A stretch of 64,000 bases of DNA from Candidatus Didemnitutus sp. (GTDB lineage Bacteria > Verrucomicrobiota > Verrucomicrobiia > Opitutales > Opitutaceae). The position numbers and the translations under genes are program-made. Below are positions 45,529 to 54,219 of the stretch, one piece after another. Every line of letters starts with the position of its first letter. Within the stretch, counting starts at the first letter, position 1. The notes under the pieces are model-generated. The model ran no database searches, had not been told where the DNA came from, and was given only the letters and a program-made list of their open reading frames with translations. The stretch is from assembly GCA_019634575.1 (NCBI GenBank), contig JAHCAY010000001.1, positions 62,001 to 126,000 of the forward strand, written 5' to 3'.

Positions 45529-46497
45529 ATGAATCGCCGCCACTTCGTTCGGACCCTCGGCGCGTTGGCGGGCACGGCTGCGGCCGCGCCGCTCCTCGTC
45601 GCCGCCGAAAACGCCTCGCGTCCCCGCGCCCTGCGCGTCGCCCACATCACGGATACTCACGTCACGACCAATCCGAATTGCGCGGCCGGCCTCGAGCGGC
45701 TCCTCGCCGGTCTGGCCGCGCTCGATCCGGCGCCGGATTTCATCCTGCACACGGGCGACGTGATCATGGACTCGTGGGCGGTGCGCGACGCGGCGCGCGT
45801 CGACCAACTGTGGAACGTCTGGCGTGGCGCGGCGGCGCAGCTGCGCGCCCCGTTGCGCGCGTGCCTCGGCAATCACGACATCTGGATCGGCGAGACGCGC
45901 GAGCGGGGCGGACTGCGCTACCAGTTGCGCGCGATGGATGAGCTGCAGCTGGAGCGCCCATGGTATGCGTTCGAGCAAGGCGGCTGGCGGTTTCTCGTGC
46001 TGGACAGCACGCGGCCGGTGGTCGATGGCGAGAAGACCTATTATCGCGCGCACCTCGATCCGGAGCAGCTCGAGTGGTTCCGCGGCGAGGTGGCGCGCAC
46101 GCCGGCGGCGCAGCCGTTGGTGGTTTGCTCGCACATTCCCATCCTGTCGGCGGCCGTGCACGAGTGGGGACAGGTGCTTGAGAAAGTGGTCGATTTTCCC
46201 GCGCCGGGCCGGGCCTCGGGCGGAAGGGTGGTGAGCTCGGCGCTCATGCACACGGACAGCAGCGTGTTGCAGGCGGTGCTGCGGAAACGCGGCGGCGTCA
46301 CACTCTGCGTCAGCGGGCACCTGCACCTGCAGGACCATGTCGTCTACGACGGCGTGCACTATCTCGGCAACGGGGCGGTCAGCGCCGATTGGTGGGGCAA
46401 ACCGGTGTTTCACCAGACCGGCGCGGGCTTCGCGGTGCTCGATCTGAGCCCGGACGGCTCGTGGAACCGCACGTATCACTCCTGCGCCTGGGCCTGA
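45529..46497 (+). CDS. Tat-exported metallophosphoesterase
   Basis: This 322-residue protein has a twin-arginine signal (NRRHFVRTLGALAG). Calcineurin-like phosphoesterase motifs are in order: DTHV, HTGDVIMD, LGNHDIW, CSHIPI and SGHLHLQD, giving the two-metal site. The substrate is unknown; such proteins include phosphodiesterases and purple-acid-type enzymes. It lies 62 bases after lutC on the same strand, but no functional link is evident. Confidence 0.88.
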   Translation: MNRRHFVRTLGALAGTAAAAPLLVAAENASRPRALRVAHITDTHVTTNPNCAAGLERLLAGLAALDPAPDFILHTGDVIMDSWAVRDAARVDQLWNVWRGAAAQLRAPLRACLGNHDIWIGETRERGGLRYQLRAMDELQLERPWYAFEQGGWRFLVLDSTRPVVDGEKTYYRAHLDPEQLEWFRGEVARTPAAQPLVVCSHIPILSAAVHEWGQVLEKVVDFPAPGRASGGRVVSSALMHTDSSVLQAVLRKRGGVTLCVSGHLHLQDHVVYDGVHYLGNGAVSADWWGKPVFHQTGAGFAVLDLSPDGSWNRTYHSCAWA

Positions 46498-46504
46498 AGC
46501 GTCC

Positions 46505-46846
46505 TTAGCGGCGCTTCGGCGCTCGGGACTTCTTTTTCGCAGCGACGTTGGCGGCGGCGAGTGCGAGCGCGGCGCGCACTGGCTCCACCCGGGCGTCGGC
46601 GAGGAAGAGAATGGTGTAGCCTTGGGCGCCCCACGCGCCGTTGGCCGGGCGAAATCAGCTCGCGGACGCGCGGAGCACCGCGGCTTGCTGCACGGGCGTG
46701 AGCTTCACCATGGCCCAGCCGACGTCCGGCGACTCGAGCGAGGCGATGACGCGGCCGCCGAGACGGAAGTCCGCGTGGCCGCAATGCGCGCCTTCGCTCG
46801 CGCCGGGAAGGGCGAGGACAAGACGTCTGAAGTCCGCAGCGGTCAC
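46505..46846 (-). pseudogene. MmcQ/YjbR-family gene broken by an in-frame TGA
   Basis: Read from a GTG at 46846 (overlapping the methyltransferase stop as GTGA), the frame gives MTAADFRRLVLALPGASEGA, DFRLGGRVIASLE and VKLTPVQQAAVLRASAS. It then meets a TGA, and continues in the same frame with FRPANGAWGAQGYTILFL to a basic C-terminus and TAA. Together this makes 113 codons, the usual size of YjbR/MmcQ DNA-binding-like proteins, with the family's F-P-G-WG pattern right after the stop. So it looks like a single-base disruption (or a sequencing error) of a complete gene. Confidence 0.75.
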
Positions 46847-48066
46847 GGCAACGACAGCGCGAAGTCGAGGTGCGCGGCCAGCGCCTGGCGTTTCACGCCG
46901 TAGAATTCGGCGAACGCGCGAATGGCCTGTGCGCGCTCGGCGCGCTCGTCGGCGCTATCGGCGCGGGCGCGCTTGGTGGCGGCGATCATGAGGTTCTTCG
47001 CCGTGTGCTCGGTGGAGATGAACTCGAAGACTTTGGTGTCGTAACCGGCCCACTCGAGCAGCAGCGCGCGCAGGGCGTCGGTGGCGAACTCCGCGTGGCG
47101 TTCCTGGAAAATGCCGTGCCGCAGCGCGGGTGCGAGCACAGGGGCGGCGCACAACTGCGGGCGAAGTTCCTTCTGGCAGCACGGCGCGGTGACGATCAAC
47201 GCGCTGCCGGCGGCGAGGCCGCGCGCGATGGCGTCGTCGGTCGCGGTGTCGCAGGCGTGGAGCGCGATCAGGACGTCGGGCGTGGGCAGCGTGGCTTCCT
47301 GGATCGTGCCGCGGACGAACGAGAGCTTTTCGCGACCCGTGTCGTGGGCGAGCGTGTTGCACTGGGCGACGAGTTCCGGCCGCAGCTCGACGCCGCACAC
47401 GCGGACCGAGAGCTTGGCGACGCGGTCGAAGTAGTCGTGCGTGGCGAACGTGAGGTAGCCTTTGCCGCAACCCATGTCGGCGATTTCGATCGGCCGGTCG
47501 CGCGGCAGCGTGGCGTCGGCGACGAGATGATGGAGGAGCTCGACGAATTTATGAATCTGCCGGTGCTTGTCGGCCATGCCTTCGCGGACGATGCCGGCGG
47601 AGTTGGTGACGCCGAGCGCGTGCAGCCAGTCGTGGCTCGACGCGGGGAGCAGGCGGGCTTTGGCGCGATCGTGGGCGTCCTCGCGCACGAGTTTCGCGGC
47701 GGCGGGCGGCGTGTTCTTGCCGAAGGTGAGGCGCGGTTCGCCCTTCTTGTTGAACTCGAGCTGCGCGGTGCGCGCGCCGATGAAGAGGTGGGCGCTGTGG
47801 AAGATCGTGCCGACGAGCCGACCGACCTCGATGATGCCGTCGGCGGGCGGGATGTTCTTCGTGAGATCGCGGCGGTCGTGCCGCCAGAGGAAGCTCAGGT
47901 GCGCGCCGGATTTCAGGCGCACGGGGCGGACGAAGACGTTTTGCAGCGTCGCGTCGTCGCCACCACGGGGTTTGCCGAGCGTCAGGCGCGTGAAGGTGCC
48001 GTCGCGCACGCTCGCGTCGAGCAGGGCGAGGAATTCCGAGACTTCAGGCGCAAGGCCGGTGGACAT
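46843..48066 (-). CDS. Class I SAM-dependent methyltransferase
   Basis: This 407-residue protein has an N-terminal accessory region (about 1-150) and a Rossmann methyltransferase domain with motif I IADMGCGKGYLTFATHDYF, acidic GVELRPEL, LHACDTATDDAI and APCCQKELRPQL. The HACDTAT and PCCQ motifs are those of the Methyltransf_32-type (RNA- or small-molecule methyltransferase) group. I chose the ATG at 48066 (MSTGLAPEVSEF), because further upstream codons look unstructured. The target is unknown. The 187-base gap upstream of it holds no gene I can support. Confidence 0.82.
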   Translation of the reverse strand: MSTGLAPEVSEFLALLDASVRDGTFTRLTLGKPRGGDDATLQNVFVRPVRLKSGAHLSFLWRHDRRDLTKNIPPADGIIEVGRLVGTIFHSAHLFIGARTAQLEFNKKGEPRLTFGKNTPPAAAKLVREDAHDRAKARLLPASSHDWLHALGVTNSAGIVREGMADKHRQIHKFVELLHHLVADATLPRDRPIEIADMGCGKGYLTFATHDYFDRVAKLSVRVCGVELRPELVAQCNTLAHDTGREKLSFVRGTIQEATLPTPDVLIALHACDTATDDAIARGLAAGSALIVTAPCCQKELRPQLCAAPVLAPALRHGIFQERHAEFATDALRALLLEWAGYDTKVFEFISTEHTAKNLMIAATKRARADSADERAERAQAIRAFAEFYGVKRQALAAHLDFALSLP

Positions 48067-48253
48067 GCCCGAAGGGTGCGCGCGCGGGACGCGGGAGGCA
48101 AGTGGCGAGAGCGAGCGTGCGGCTGGTGCGGCGGATGTGAGTGTGCTTGAGCACCGGGCCAACCCGCGCCCGGAGGTCGCGGGCTACCACTCTGCGAGTT
48201 CTGCTACGATTGATGCGGGCGCGCGTTGGGCGATGAGCTTGGAATCGGCACGC

Positions 48254-49105
48254 TCAGCCGAGTTTTTTCAGCGAGTCGATCGCCGGCTGGAACTTCGGAT
48301 CGAGCGCGAGGGAGGCTTGGTATGCGGCGCGGGCGGCGGCTTTGTCGCCCTTTTTCTCGTGAATGTTGCCGATGCGCCAATGCGCCGCGGCGTGCGGTGG
48401 CAGGCCGGCGGGCGGCGTCAGCGTGAGGCATTTCTGGAGGTTCGTGAGGCCGGCATCGAGGCGCTGGCCCGAATCGGCGGCCGTGCGGCCGAGGCCGTAG
48501 AGTGCGGCGTAGTCGTCGGGATTGGCGCGCAGCATCTCGTCGAAGATGGCGAAGGCTTCGTCGAATTTCCTTTCACGGACGAGGAGGGCGACCTTGGCGT
48601 TCTTGCCGCGGAGGGGGTCGAGTTTGATGAGCACCTCGGATTGCGCGAGGGCCTTGTCGAATCCGCCGCCCATGAAACCGGGCGCCTGCATGTAATATTG
48701 GAACAGCGCGCTCTGCGCGTCGTAGCTGGACGGATCGAGCGCGACGGCCTTCTCGAATTCCGTGCGCGCCTTGCTGGCGAGGGCCGCTTTGCCGAAAAGG
48801 CCGGCGCTCTGGGCCTGGTTGCCGTAGGCGCCGCCGAGTTCGAGGTGGTAGGCGCTCTTCGCGCCATCGAGGGCGACGGCGGCCTGGAAGTGCGCGACGG
48901 CGGCGTCGGTGTCTTTGGCACGCAGGTCGAGGCGGCCGAGGTAATAGGGAATCTCCGCGTTCTTCGGCTCCGTCTGGAGCAGCGCCTCGAATGCCGTGCG
49001 TGCTTCGGCGTCCTTGCGCTGTTTGTAGAGTCCGACGGCATCGTCGAATGCGGGCGAGGCGGACAGGGTGGTGGCGGCGAGCAGGAAGAGGGCGAGTGGG
49101 CGCAT
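48254..49105 (-). CDS. Exported TPR-repeat protein
   Basis: This 283-residue protein has a signal peptide (MRPLALFLLAATTLSASPA) and several tetratricopeptide repeats, for example DDAVGLYKQRKDAEARTAFE, YYLGRLDLRAKDTDAAVAHF, KARTEFEKAVALDPSS and AHWRIGNIHEKKGDKAAARAAYQASLALDP. TPR proteins mediate protein contacts; no enzyme is present. It lies 54 bases downstream of the permease array on the same strand, so it may be the last gene of that transcript. Confidence 0.85.
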   Translation of the reverse strand: MRPLALFLLAATTLSASPAFDDAVGLYKQRKDAEARTAFEALLQTEPKNAEIPYYLGRLDLRAKDTDAAVAHFQAAVALDGAKSAYHLELGGAYGNQAQSAGLFGKAALASKARTEFEKAVALDPSSYDAQSALFQYYMQAPGFMGGGFDKALAQSEVLIKLDPLRGKNAKVALLVRERKFDEAFAIFDEMLRANPDDYAALYGLGRTAADSGQRLDAGLTNLQKCLTLTPPAGLPPHAAAHWRIGNIHEKKGDKAAARAAYQASLALDPKFQPAIDSLKKLG

Positions 49106-49159
49106 GGCGGCGGAGAGGAGATGGGCCAATTCAGACCACGCGAGAAGCCGAAAGTGCCC

Positions 49160-51580
49160 TCACTCGGTGCGAAGCGCGACGAGCGGATCGACACGGCTCG
49201 CGCGCCACGACGGCAGCAGGCAGGCCAGGACCGCGACGCCGGCGAACACGACCGTGACGACCGCGTAGACAGTGGGCTCGAACGGGCGGATCTCGTAGAG
49301 CAGCGCCGAGAGCAGATGCGCCAGGCCGGCGGCGCCCGCGAGGCCGACGCCCAGCCCGAAGGCGACGAGTCCGAGCCCCTGCCGCACGATCAACGCGACG
49401 ACATCGCCGCGCGCGGCGCCGAGCGCCATGCGGATGCCGATCTCGCCGGTGCGTTGCGCCACGGAGTAGGCCAGCACGCTGTAGAGTCCGACGGCGGCGA
49501 GGACGAGGGCGATGCCGGCGAAGAGCGCAGTGAGCGACGCGACGATGCGCTGAAAGCCGAGGCTGAGCTGAAGGAGATTTTCCATCGTCTGGAAAAACGA
49601 CACGGGTTGGTCGCGATCGACCGAAGCGACGGCGGTGCGGAGAATGGCCTGCAATCCGCCCGCGTCGCCCGTCGTGCGGGCCACAATGGCGAGTCCGGGG
49701 CGCGGCAGCTGGCCGAGCGGGTAGAAGACTTCGTCCGGGGGCGGCTGGCCGAGGCCGAGCGTGCGCACGTCGGCGACGACGCCGACGATCTCGTGGGCGA
49801 ATTCCGCGTCGCGGCCGCGGCGGACGACTTTGCCCAGCGCACTCTGGCCGGGAAAGAGGCGGCGCGCGAAGGATTCGTTGATCAGGCAAACGCCCGGCGC
49901 GCCCTCGCGGTCGCGCTCGGTGAAGTCGCGCCCCTCGCGGAGCGGAATGCCGAGGGTTTTCAAGTAGCCGGGCGTGACGATGCGGAGTCCGGCGAGCGGG
50001 CGTTGTGGGAGCGGCAGCGCAGCGTCGGTGCCGACCGTGTAGGGCGCGCGCGGCGCGTTGCCGCTGAGCGGCAGACCGATCACGGCGGCGGCGGACTCGA
50101 TTTGCGGCATGGCTTGCAGCCGCTCGATCACCGCGCGGTAAAATTCCACCTGTTCCGCGCCGGTCCGGTAGCGGGTGTTGGGCAGGCCGACGAACGCGGC
50201 GGCGACGCCGCGCGCCGAGAAGCCCGGCGGCGTGCGCTGGAGCTTGAGGAACGAGGCGAGCAGCAGGCCCGAGCCGACGAGCAGCATGACGGAGAGCGCC
50301 ACCTCGGCGACGACGAGCGCGCCGCGGAAACGCTTGCCGCGCGGACCGCCGGAGGAGCCGCGCGAGGAATCCTTGAGCGTTTCGGTGAGCGCGACTTGCG
50401 AGGCCTGCCACGCGGGAAAGAGTCCGATCAGCACGCCGACGACGAAGGTTACACCGACCGTGGCGGCGAGTGCGGGCAGACTCACGCCGAGGGCGGTGTC
50501 GGGCGGGAGCTGGTTGGCGAGCAGACTGCGGATGCCGGAGAGCGACCAGACGGCCAGCAGCACGCCGAGTCCGCCCGCGACGACACTGAAGAGCAGGCTT
50601 TCGACGAGGAACTGGCGGACGAGCATGCCGCGCGTGGCGCCGAGCGACTGGCGGACGGCGATTTCCCGCTGGCGCGCGGAAAGGCGGCCGAGGAAGAGAC
50701 TGGCGACGTTGGCACAGGCGATGAGCAGCACGAATGCGACGGCGCCGAGCATCATGCGCATCGTCGGGCGCAGGCCGCTGACGAGCGTCTCGGTGAACGC
50801 GCGCGGGTCCATCTGATTGTCGGCGTCGAGGCGCGAGGCGAACTGCTCGCGGTAGGCGCGGTCGTGCGCGGCGCAGGCGGCGCGGGCCTGATCGAGCGTC
50901 ACGCCGGGGCGCAGACGGCCGAGAGCCTGGGTGTAGCCGGCGCCAGCCTGGATTTGCGCGGGCAGGAGGCCGCCGACCTCGAAGACGCGCGGGACGAAAA
51001 CCTGGACGCCGACGAAAGGGTTGCCGAGGCGCGGCGGCATGATGCCGACGACGTGGTGCGGTGTGCCGCTGAGGAGGATGTTTTCGCCGAGGATCGACTC
51101 GCGTCCGCCGAAGCGCGTTTGCCAGTATTCGTGGGCGAGGATGACGACGGCCGGGCCGTTGGGCAGGTCTTCCTCGCGGGTGAAGGCGCGTCCGCGCGCC
51201 GGTTTGATGCCGATGGTGGAGAAGAAGTCGGCGGTCACGCGCAGCACCGTGACCTGCTCCGGCTCGCCGTTGCCGGTGAGCGTGTGGGAATCGAACGACG
51301 TCGTGGTGAGCGACTCGAAGACATTGCCGGTGGCGCGGCGCAGTTCCTCGAAGCGCGGCCAGGAGATCGCCGGCGCGACGAACTGCCGCTCGTTGTTCAC
51401 CGCCCACACGGCCACGAGGCGCGACGGTTCGGGGAACGAAACCGGGTTGAGCATCAGCCGGTCGAAGAGGGTGAAGAGGGTGGTGTTGGCGCCGATGCCG
51501 ACGGCGATGGTGAGGACGGCGACGGCGGTGAAGCCGGGCGATTTCAGGAGCGAGCGAAACGCGGTTTTGAGCGAGTGCAT
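49160..51580 (-). CDS. ADOP-type duplicated MacB-like permease 1
   Basis: This 806-residue protein has two repeats of the MacB/FtsX permease plan: N-terminal TM (KSPGFTAVAVLTIAVGIGANT), a large periplasmic domain, three TMs with loop ARQREIAVRQSLGATRGM, then a second periplasmic domain and final TMs with QRTGEIGIRMALGAARGDV. It ends VDPLVALRTE. No ATPase domain. The periplasmic start (ERQFVAPAISW, YWQTRFGGRESI) is closest in wording to that of permease 5 at 59069, so the two may be recent relatives. It is the 3'-most of seven. Confidence 0.9.
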   Translation of the reverse strand: MHSLKTAFRSLLKSPGFTAVAVLTIAVGIGANTTLFTLFDRLMLNPVSFPEPSRLVAVWAVNNERQFVAPAISWPRFEELRRATGNVFESLTTTSFDSHTLTGNGEPEQVTVLRVTADFFSTIGIKPARGRAFTREEDLPNGPAVVILAHEYWQTRFGGRESILGENILLSGTPHHVVGIMPPRLGNPFVGVQVFVPRVFEVGGLLPAQIQAGAGYTQALGRLRPGVTLDQARAACAAHDRAYREQFASRLDADNQMDPRAFTETLVSGLRPTMRMMLGAVAFVLLIACANVASLFLGRLSARQREIAVRQSLGATRGMLVRQFLVESLLFSVVAGGLGVLLAVWSLSGIRSLLANQLPPDTALGVSLPALAATVGVTFVVGVLIGLFPAWQASQVALTETLKDSSRGSSGGPRGKRFRGALVVAEVALSVMLLVGSGLLLASFLKLQRTPPGFSARGVAAAFVGLPNTRYRTGAEQVEFYRAVIERLQAMPQIESAAAVIGLPLSGNAPRAPYTVGTDAALPLPQRPLAGLRIVTPGYLKTLGIPLREGRDFTERDREGAPGVCLINESFARRLFPGQSALGKVVRRGRDAEFAHEIVGVVADVRTLGLGQPPPDEVFYPLGQLPRPGLAIVARTTGDAGGLQAILRTAVASVDRDQPVSFFQTMENLLQLSLGFQRIVASLTALFAGIALVLAAVGLYSVLAYSVAQRTGEIGIRMALGAARGDVVALIVRQGLGLVAFGLGVGLAGAAGLAHLLSALLYEIRPFEPTVYAVVTVVFAGVAVLACLLPSWRASRVDPLVALRTE

Positions 51581-51721
51581 GGACGGGCGGGGACGGGGAG
51601 GCGCAGCTCAGATGCCGCGACGCAAGGGGACCGGCAACGCAACAGCGGACAGGCCGCCAGGGTGCGGGACGACCGATGCAATCCGCAGGATGAGTGGGCG
51701 CGCGGCGAGTGCGCGCGATCG

Positions 51722-54181
51722 CTATTCCGCGCGGAGGGCGTCGACGGGATTCACCTGCGTGGCGCGGCGGGCGGGGAGCCAGCAGGCCAGCAGCGCGGAG
51801 CAGGCGAGCACGACCACGACCGCGGCGAAGGTCCACGGATCGAAGGCGCTGAGGTGGGCGAGCTGCGATTGGAGGAAGCGCGTGGTGGCGAGCGCGCCGA
51901 CGAGGCCGAGGGCGAGACCGAGCGCGACGACGCGCATCGATTGGAAAATCACGAGGCGAAGGATCGCGCTGCGCTCGGCACCGAGGGCGAGGCGGACGCC
52001 GATCTCGCGCGTGCGCTGCGTGACGCTCCAGGCGACGACGCCGTAGATGCCGACGGCCGCGAGCGCGAGGGCGGTGCCGGCGAAGAGGCCGAGGAGGAGC
52101 GTGTTGAACCGGGTGCCGCGGAGGAAATCGCGCAGGGTGAGATCCATCGTCGTGATGCGTTCGACGGGGAGGTTGGGGTCGAGCTGGCGGAGGGTGGAGC
52201 GGACCATCGGGACGGCGTCGAGCGGCGCGCCCTTCGTGCGGACGAGGAGGAACCCCGCGCGCCGCAGCGGCGGAAAATCCCACGCCTGGCGCAGCGGCGC
52301 GTAGACCGACGAGATGTCGTTGCTGACGGGGCCGAAGTGGCGGACGTTTTCGACCACGCCGACGACGGTGGCCCATTGGGTTTTTGCGAGTTCCGGTGGG
52401 AGGATGCCGCCCTTGTTGAGGTGCGCGGGAATGCCGAGCATGACGCGCTGGCCGAGCGGATCGCCGTCGGGAAGAAAATGTTTCACGGCGGCCTCGTTGA
52501 GCACGATCACGGGTTGCGATCCTGCGGTGTCGGTGGGTTCGAGGCCGCGGCCGCGCTTGATGCGGATGCCCTGGGCGCGGAGGAGGTCGGCGGTGCCGAA
52601 CGTGAACTGCACGCCCTGCAGGTCGTCGAGCGTGTTATAGGTTTTGCCTTCGACGACGAGCGGCATGCCGCTGCCGCCCATCATCGGGACGTTGGTGGCA
52701 TGCGCGACGGATGCGACGACCGGCAGCCGGCGGAGCCGCTCGATGGCGGCCTCGAAGAACTGCGTCGACTGCTCGGTGGTGGCGTAACGCGACTCGGGCA
52801 GCTGGATGGGAATGACGAGCAGGTGCTCGCGGTCGAAGCCGAGATCGACGCGCTGGAGTTGCGCGAAGTTCCGCAGGAGCAGTCCGGCGGCGACGAGCAG
52901 CATGAGCGAGAGCGCGACCTCCGCGACGATGAGGCCGGAGCGGACGCGGCCGGTGCGGGCGCTGGCGGTGCCGCGGGCGTCGTCGGCGAGTCCGGGCGCG
53001 AGGGCGGCGCGGGAGCCTTCGAGGGCGGGGAAGAGCGCGAAAAGCAGCAGGGTGCCGAGCGTGATGCCGAGCGAGAAGAGCAGGACGAGGCCGTTGACGC
53101 GGATCTCGGACTCGGCGGGCACGGCATCGGCGGGAATCACCGCGAGGATCGCCTCAAGGCCCCAATAGGCGAGGACGATGCCGCCGATGCCGCCGAGGGC
53201 CGCGAGCGGCACGCATTCGACGAGGGTCTGCCGGAGCAACTGCCCGCGGTCGGCGCCGAGCGCGGCGCGCACGGCGAACTCGCGGCGGCGCGCGGTGGTG
53301 CGCGCGAGGAGGAGGTTGGCGACGTTGGCGCACGCGATGAGCAGGACGCCGCCGACGGCGGCGAGGAGGATCAGGAGCGGATCGCGCAGCTGGGAGCCGG
53401 TGTTGGCGGCGAGGCGTTCGAGGCGGACGCCGACGTCCTTGTTGGTGTCGGGGTGCTGCTTGGCGATCTGCGCGGCGATGAGGTTCAGCTCGGCGCGGAC
53501 GTCCTCCATGGTTTTGCCGGGCTTCGGGCGGGTGACGACCCAGGAGTCGGTGCGGAGCACGCGACTTTGGAGGATGGGCGTGCCGGCGTTGAGGCCGACG
53601 GGCGTCCAGACGTCGCCGGCCCAGAATTTGAAATTCGCGGGCATGACGCCGATGACGGTGTAGGCGACGCCGTTGAGCTGGATGACGCGGCTGAGGATCG
53701 CCGGATCGGAGGCGAAGCGGTTTTTCCAGGTGGCGTGGCTGAGGACGACGACGGGCGAGGCGGATGGACGGTCTTCCTCGGCGGTGAAAACGCGACCGAG
53801 GAGCGGCTGCATGCCGAGCAGCGACCACGCGCCGGCGGAGATGGTGGCGTTGCGGAGCGAAGCCGGCTCGGGAATGCCGGTGAGCGTCACGGCGTCGGCG
53901 CCGGCGTAGACGAGTTCCTCGGTGGTCTGGACGGCTTTCTGCCAATCGAGAAAGTCGGGGTAGGTGACGGAAAACTGGCTGTTCGGTTCCGTCGTGCGCA
54001 TCTCGGCGACGAAGAGGATCTCATTGCCCTGCTTGTAGGGAAACGGGTGGAGCAACACCGCGTGGATGACGCTGAAGATCGCGGTGGTTGCGCCGATGCC
54101 CAGCGCGAGCACGAGTGCGACCGTGGCGGTGAAGCCGGGATTCTTGAGCAGCGAGCGAAGGGCGAGGCGCAGGGTCATCAT
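51722..54181 (-). CDS. ADOP-type duplicated MacB-like permease 2
   Basis: This 819-residue protein starts MMTLRLALRSLLKNPGF. Characteristic blocks are ATWKNRFASDPAILSRVIQL and YTVIGVMPANFKFWAGDVW in the first periplasmic domain, the loop RTTARRREFAVRAALGADRGQ, and the second-half loop QRTREIGVRLALGAERSAI. The end is VNPVDALRAE. The start at 54181 is the first of two ATGs. A 141-base gap without a recognisable feature separates it from permease 1, the largest gap in the array, so a second promoter could exist there. Confidence 0.9.
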   Translation of the reverse strand: MMTLRLALRSLLKNPGFTATVALVLALGIGATTAIFSVIHAVLLHPFPYKQGNEILFVAEMRTTEPNSQFSVTYPDFLDWQKAVQTTEELVYAGADAVTLTGIPEPASLRNATISAGAWSLLGMQPLLGRVFTAEEDRPSASPVVVLSHATWKNRFASDPAILSRVIQLNGVAYTVIGVMPANFKFWAGDVWTPVGLNAGTPILQSRVLRTDSWVVTRPKPGKTMEDVRAELNLIAAQIAKQHPDTNKDVGVRLERLAANTGSQLRDPLLILLAAVGGVLLIACANVANLLLARTTARRREFAVRAALGADRGQLLRQTLVECVPLAALGGIGGIVLAYWGLEAILAVIPADAVPAESEIRVNGLVLLFSLGITLGTLLLFALFPALEGSRAALAPGLADDARGTASARTGRVRSGLIVAEVALSLMLLVAAGLLLRNFAQLQRVDLGFDREHLLVIPIQLPESRYATTEQSTQFFEAAIERLRRLPVVASVAHATNVPMMGGSGMPLVVEGKTYNTLDDLQGVQFTFGTADLLRAQGIRIKRGRGLEPTDTAGSQPVIVLNEAAVKHFLPDGDPLGQRVMLGIPAHLNKGGILPPELAKTQWATVVGVVENVRHFGPVSNDISSVYAPLRQAWDFPPLRRAGFLLVRTKGAPLDAVPMVRSTLRQLDPNLPVERITTMDLTLRDFLRGTRFNTLLLGLFAGTALALAAVGIYGVVAWSVTQRTREIGVRLALGAERSAILRLVIFQSMRVVALGLALGLVGALATTRFLQSQLAHLSAFDPWTFAAVVVVLACSALLACWLPARRATQVNPVDALRAE

Positions 54182-54219
54182 GGCGGGGCGGGGTATAGGC
54201 GTGAGACGGCGGCGGGCGA

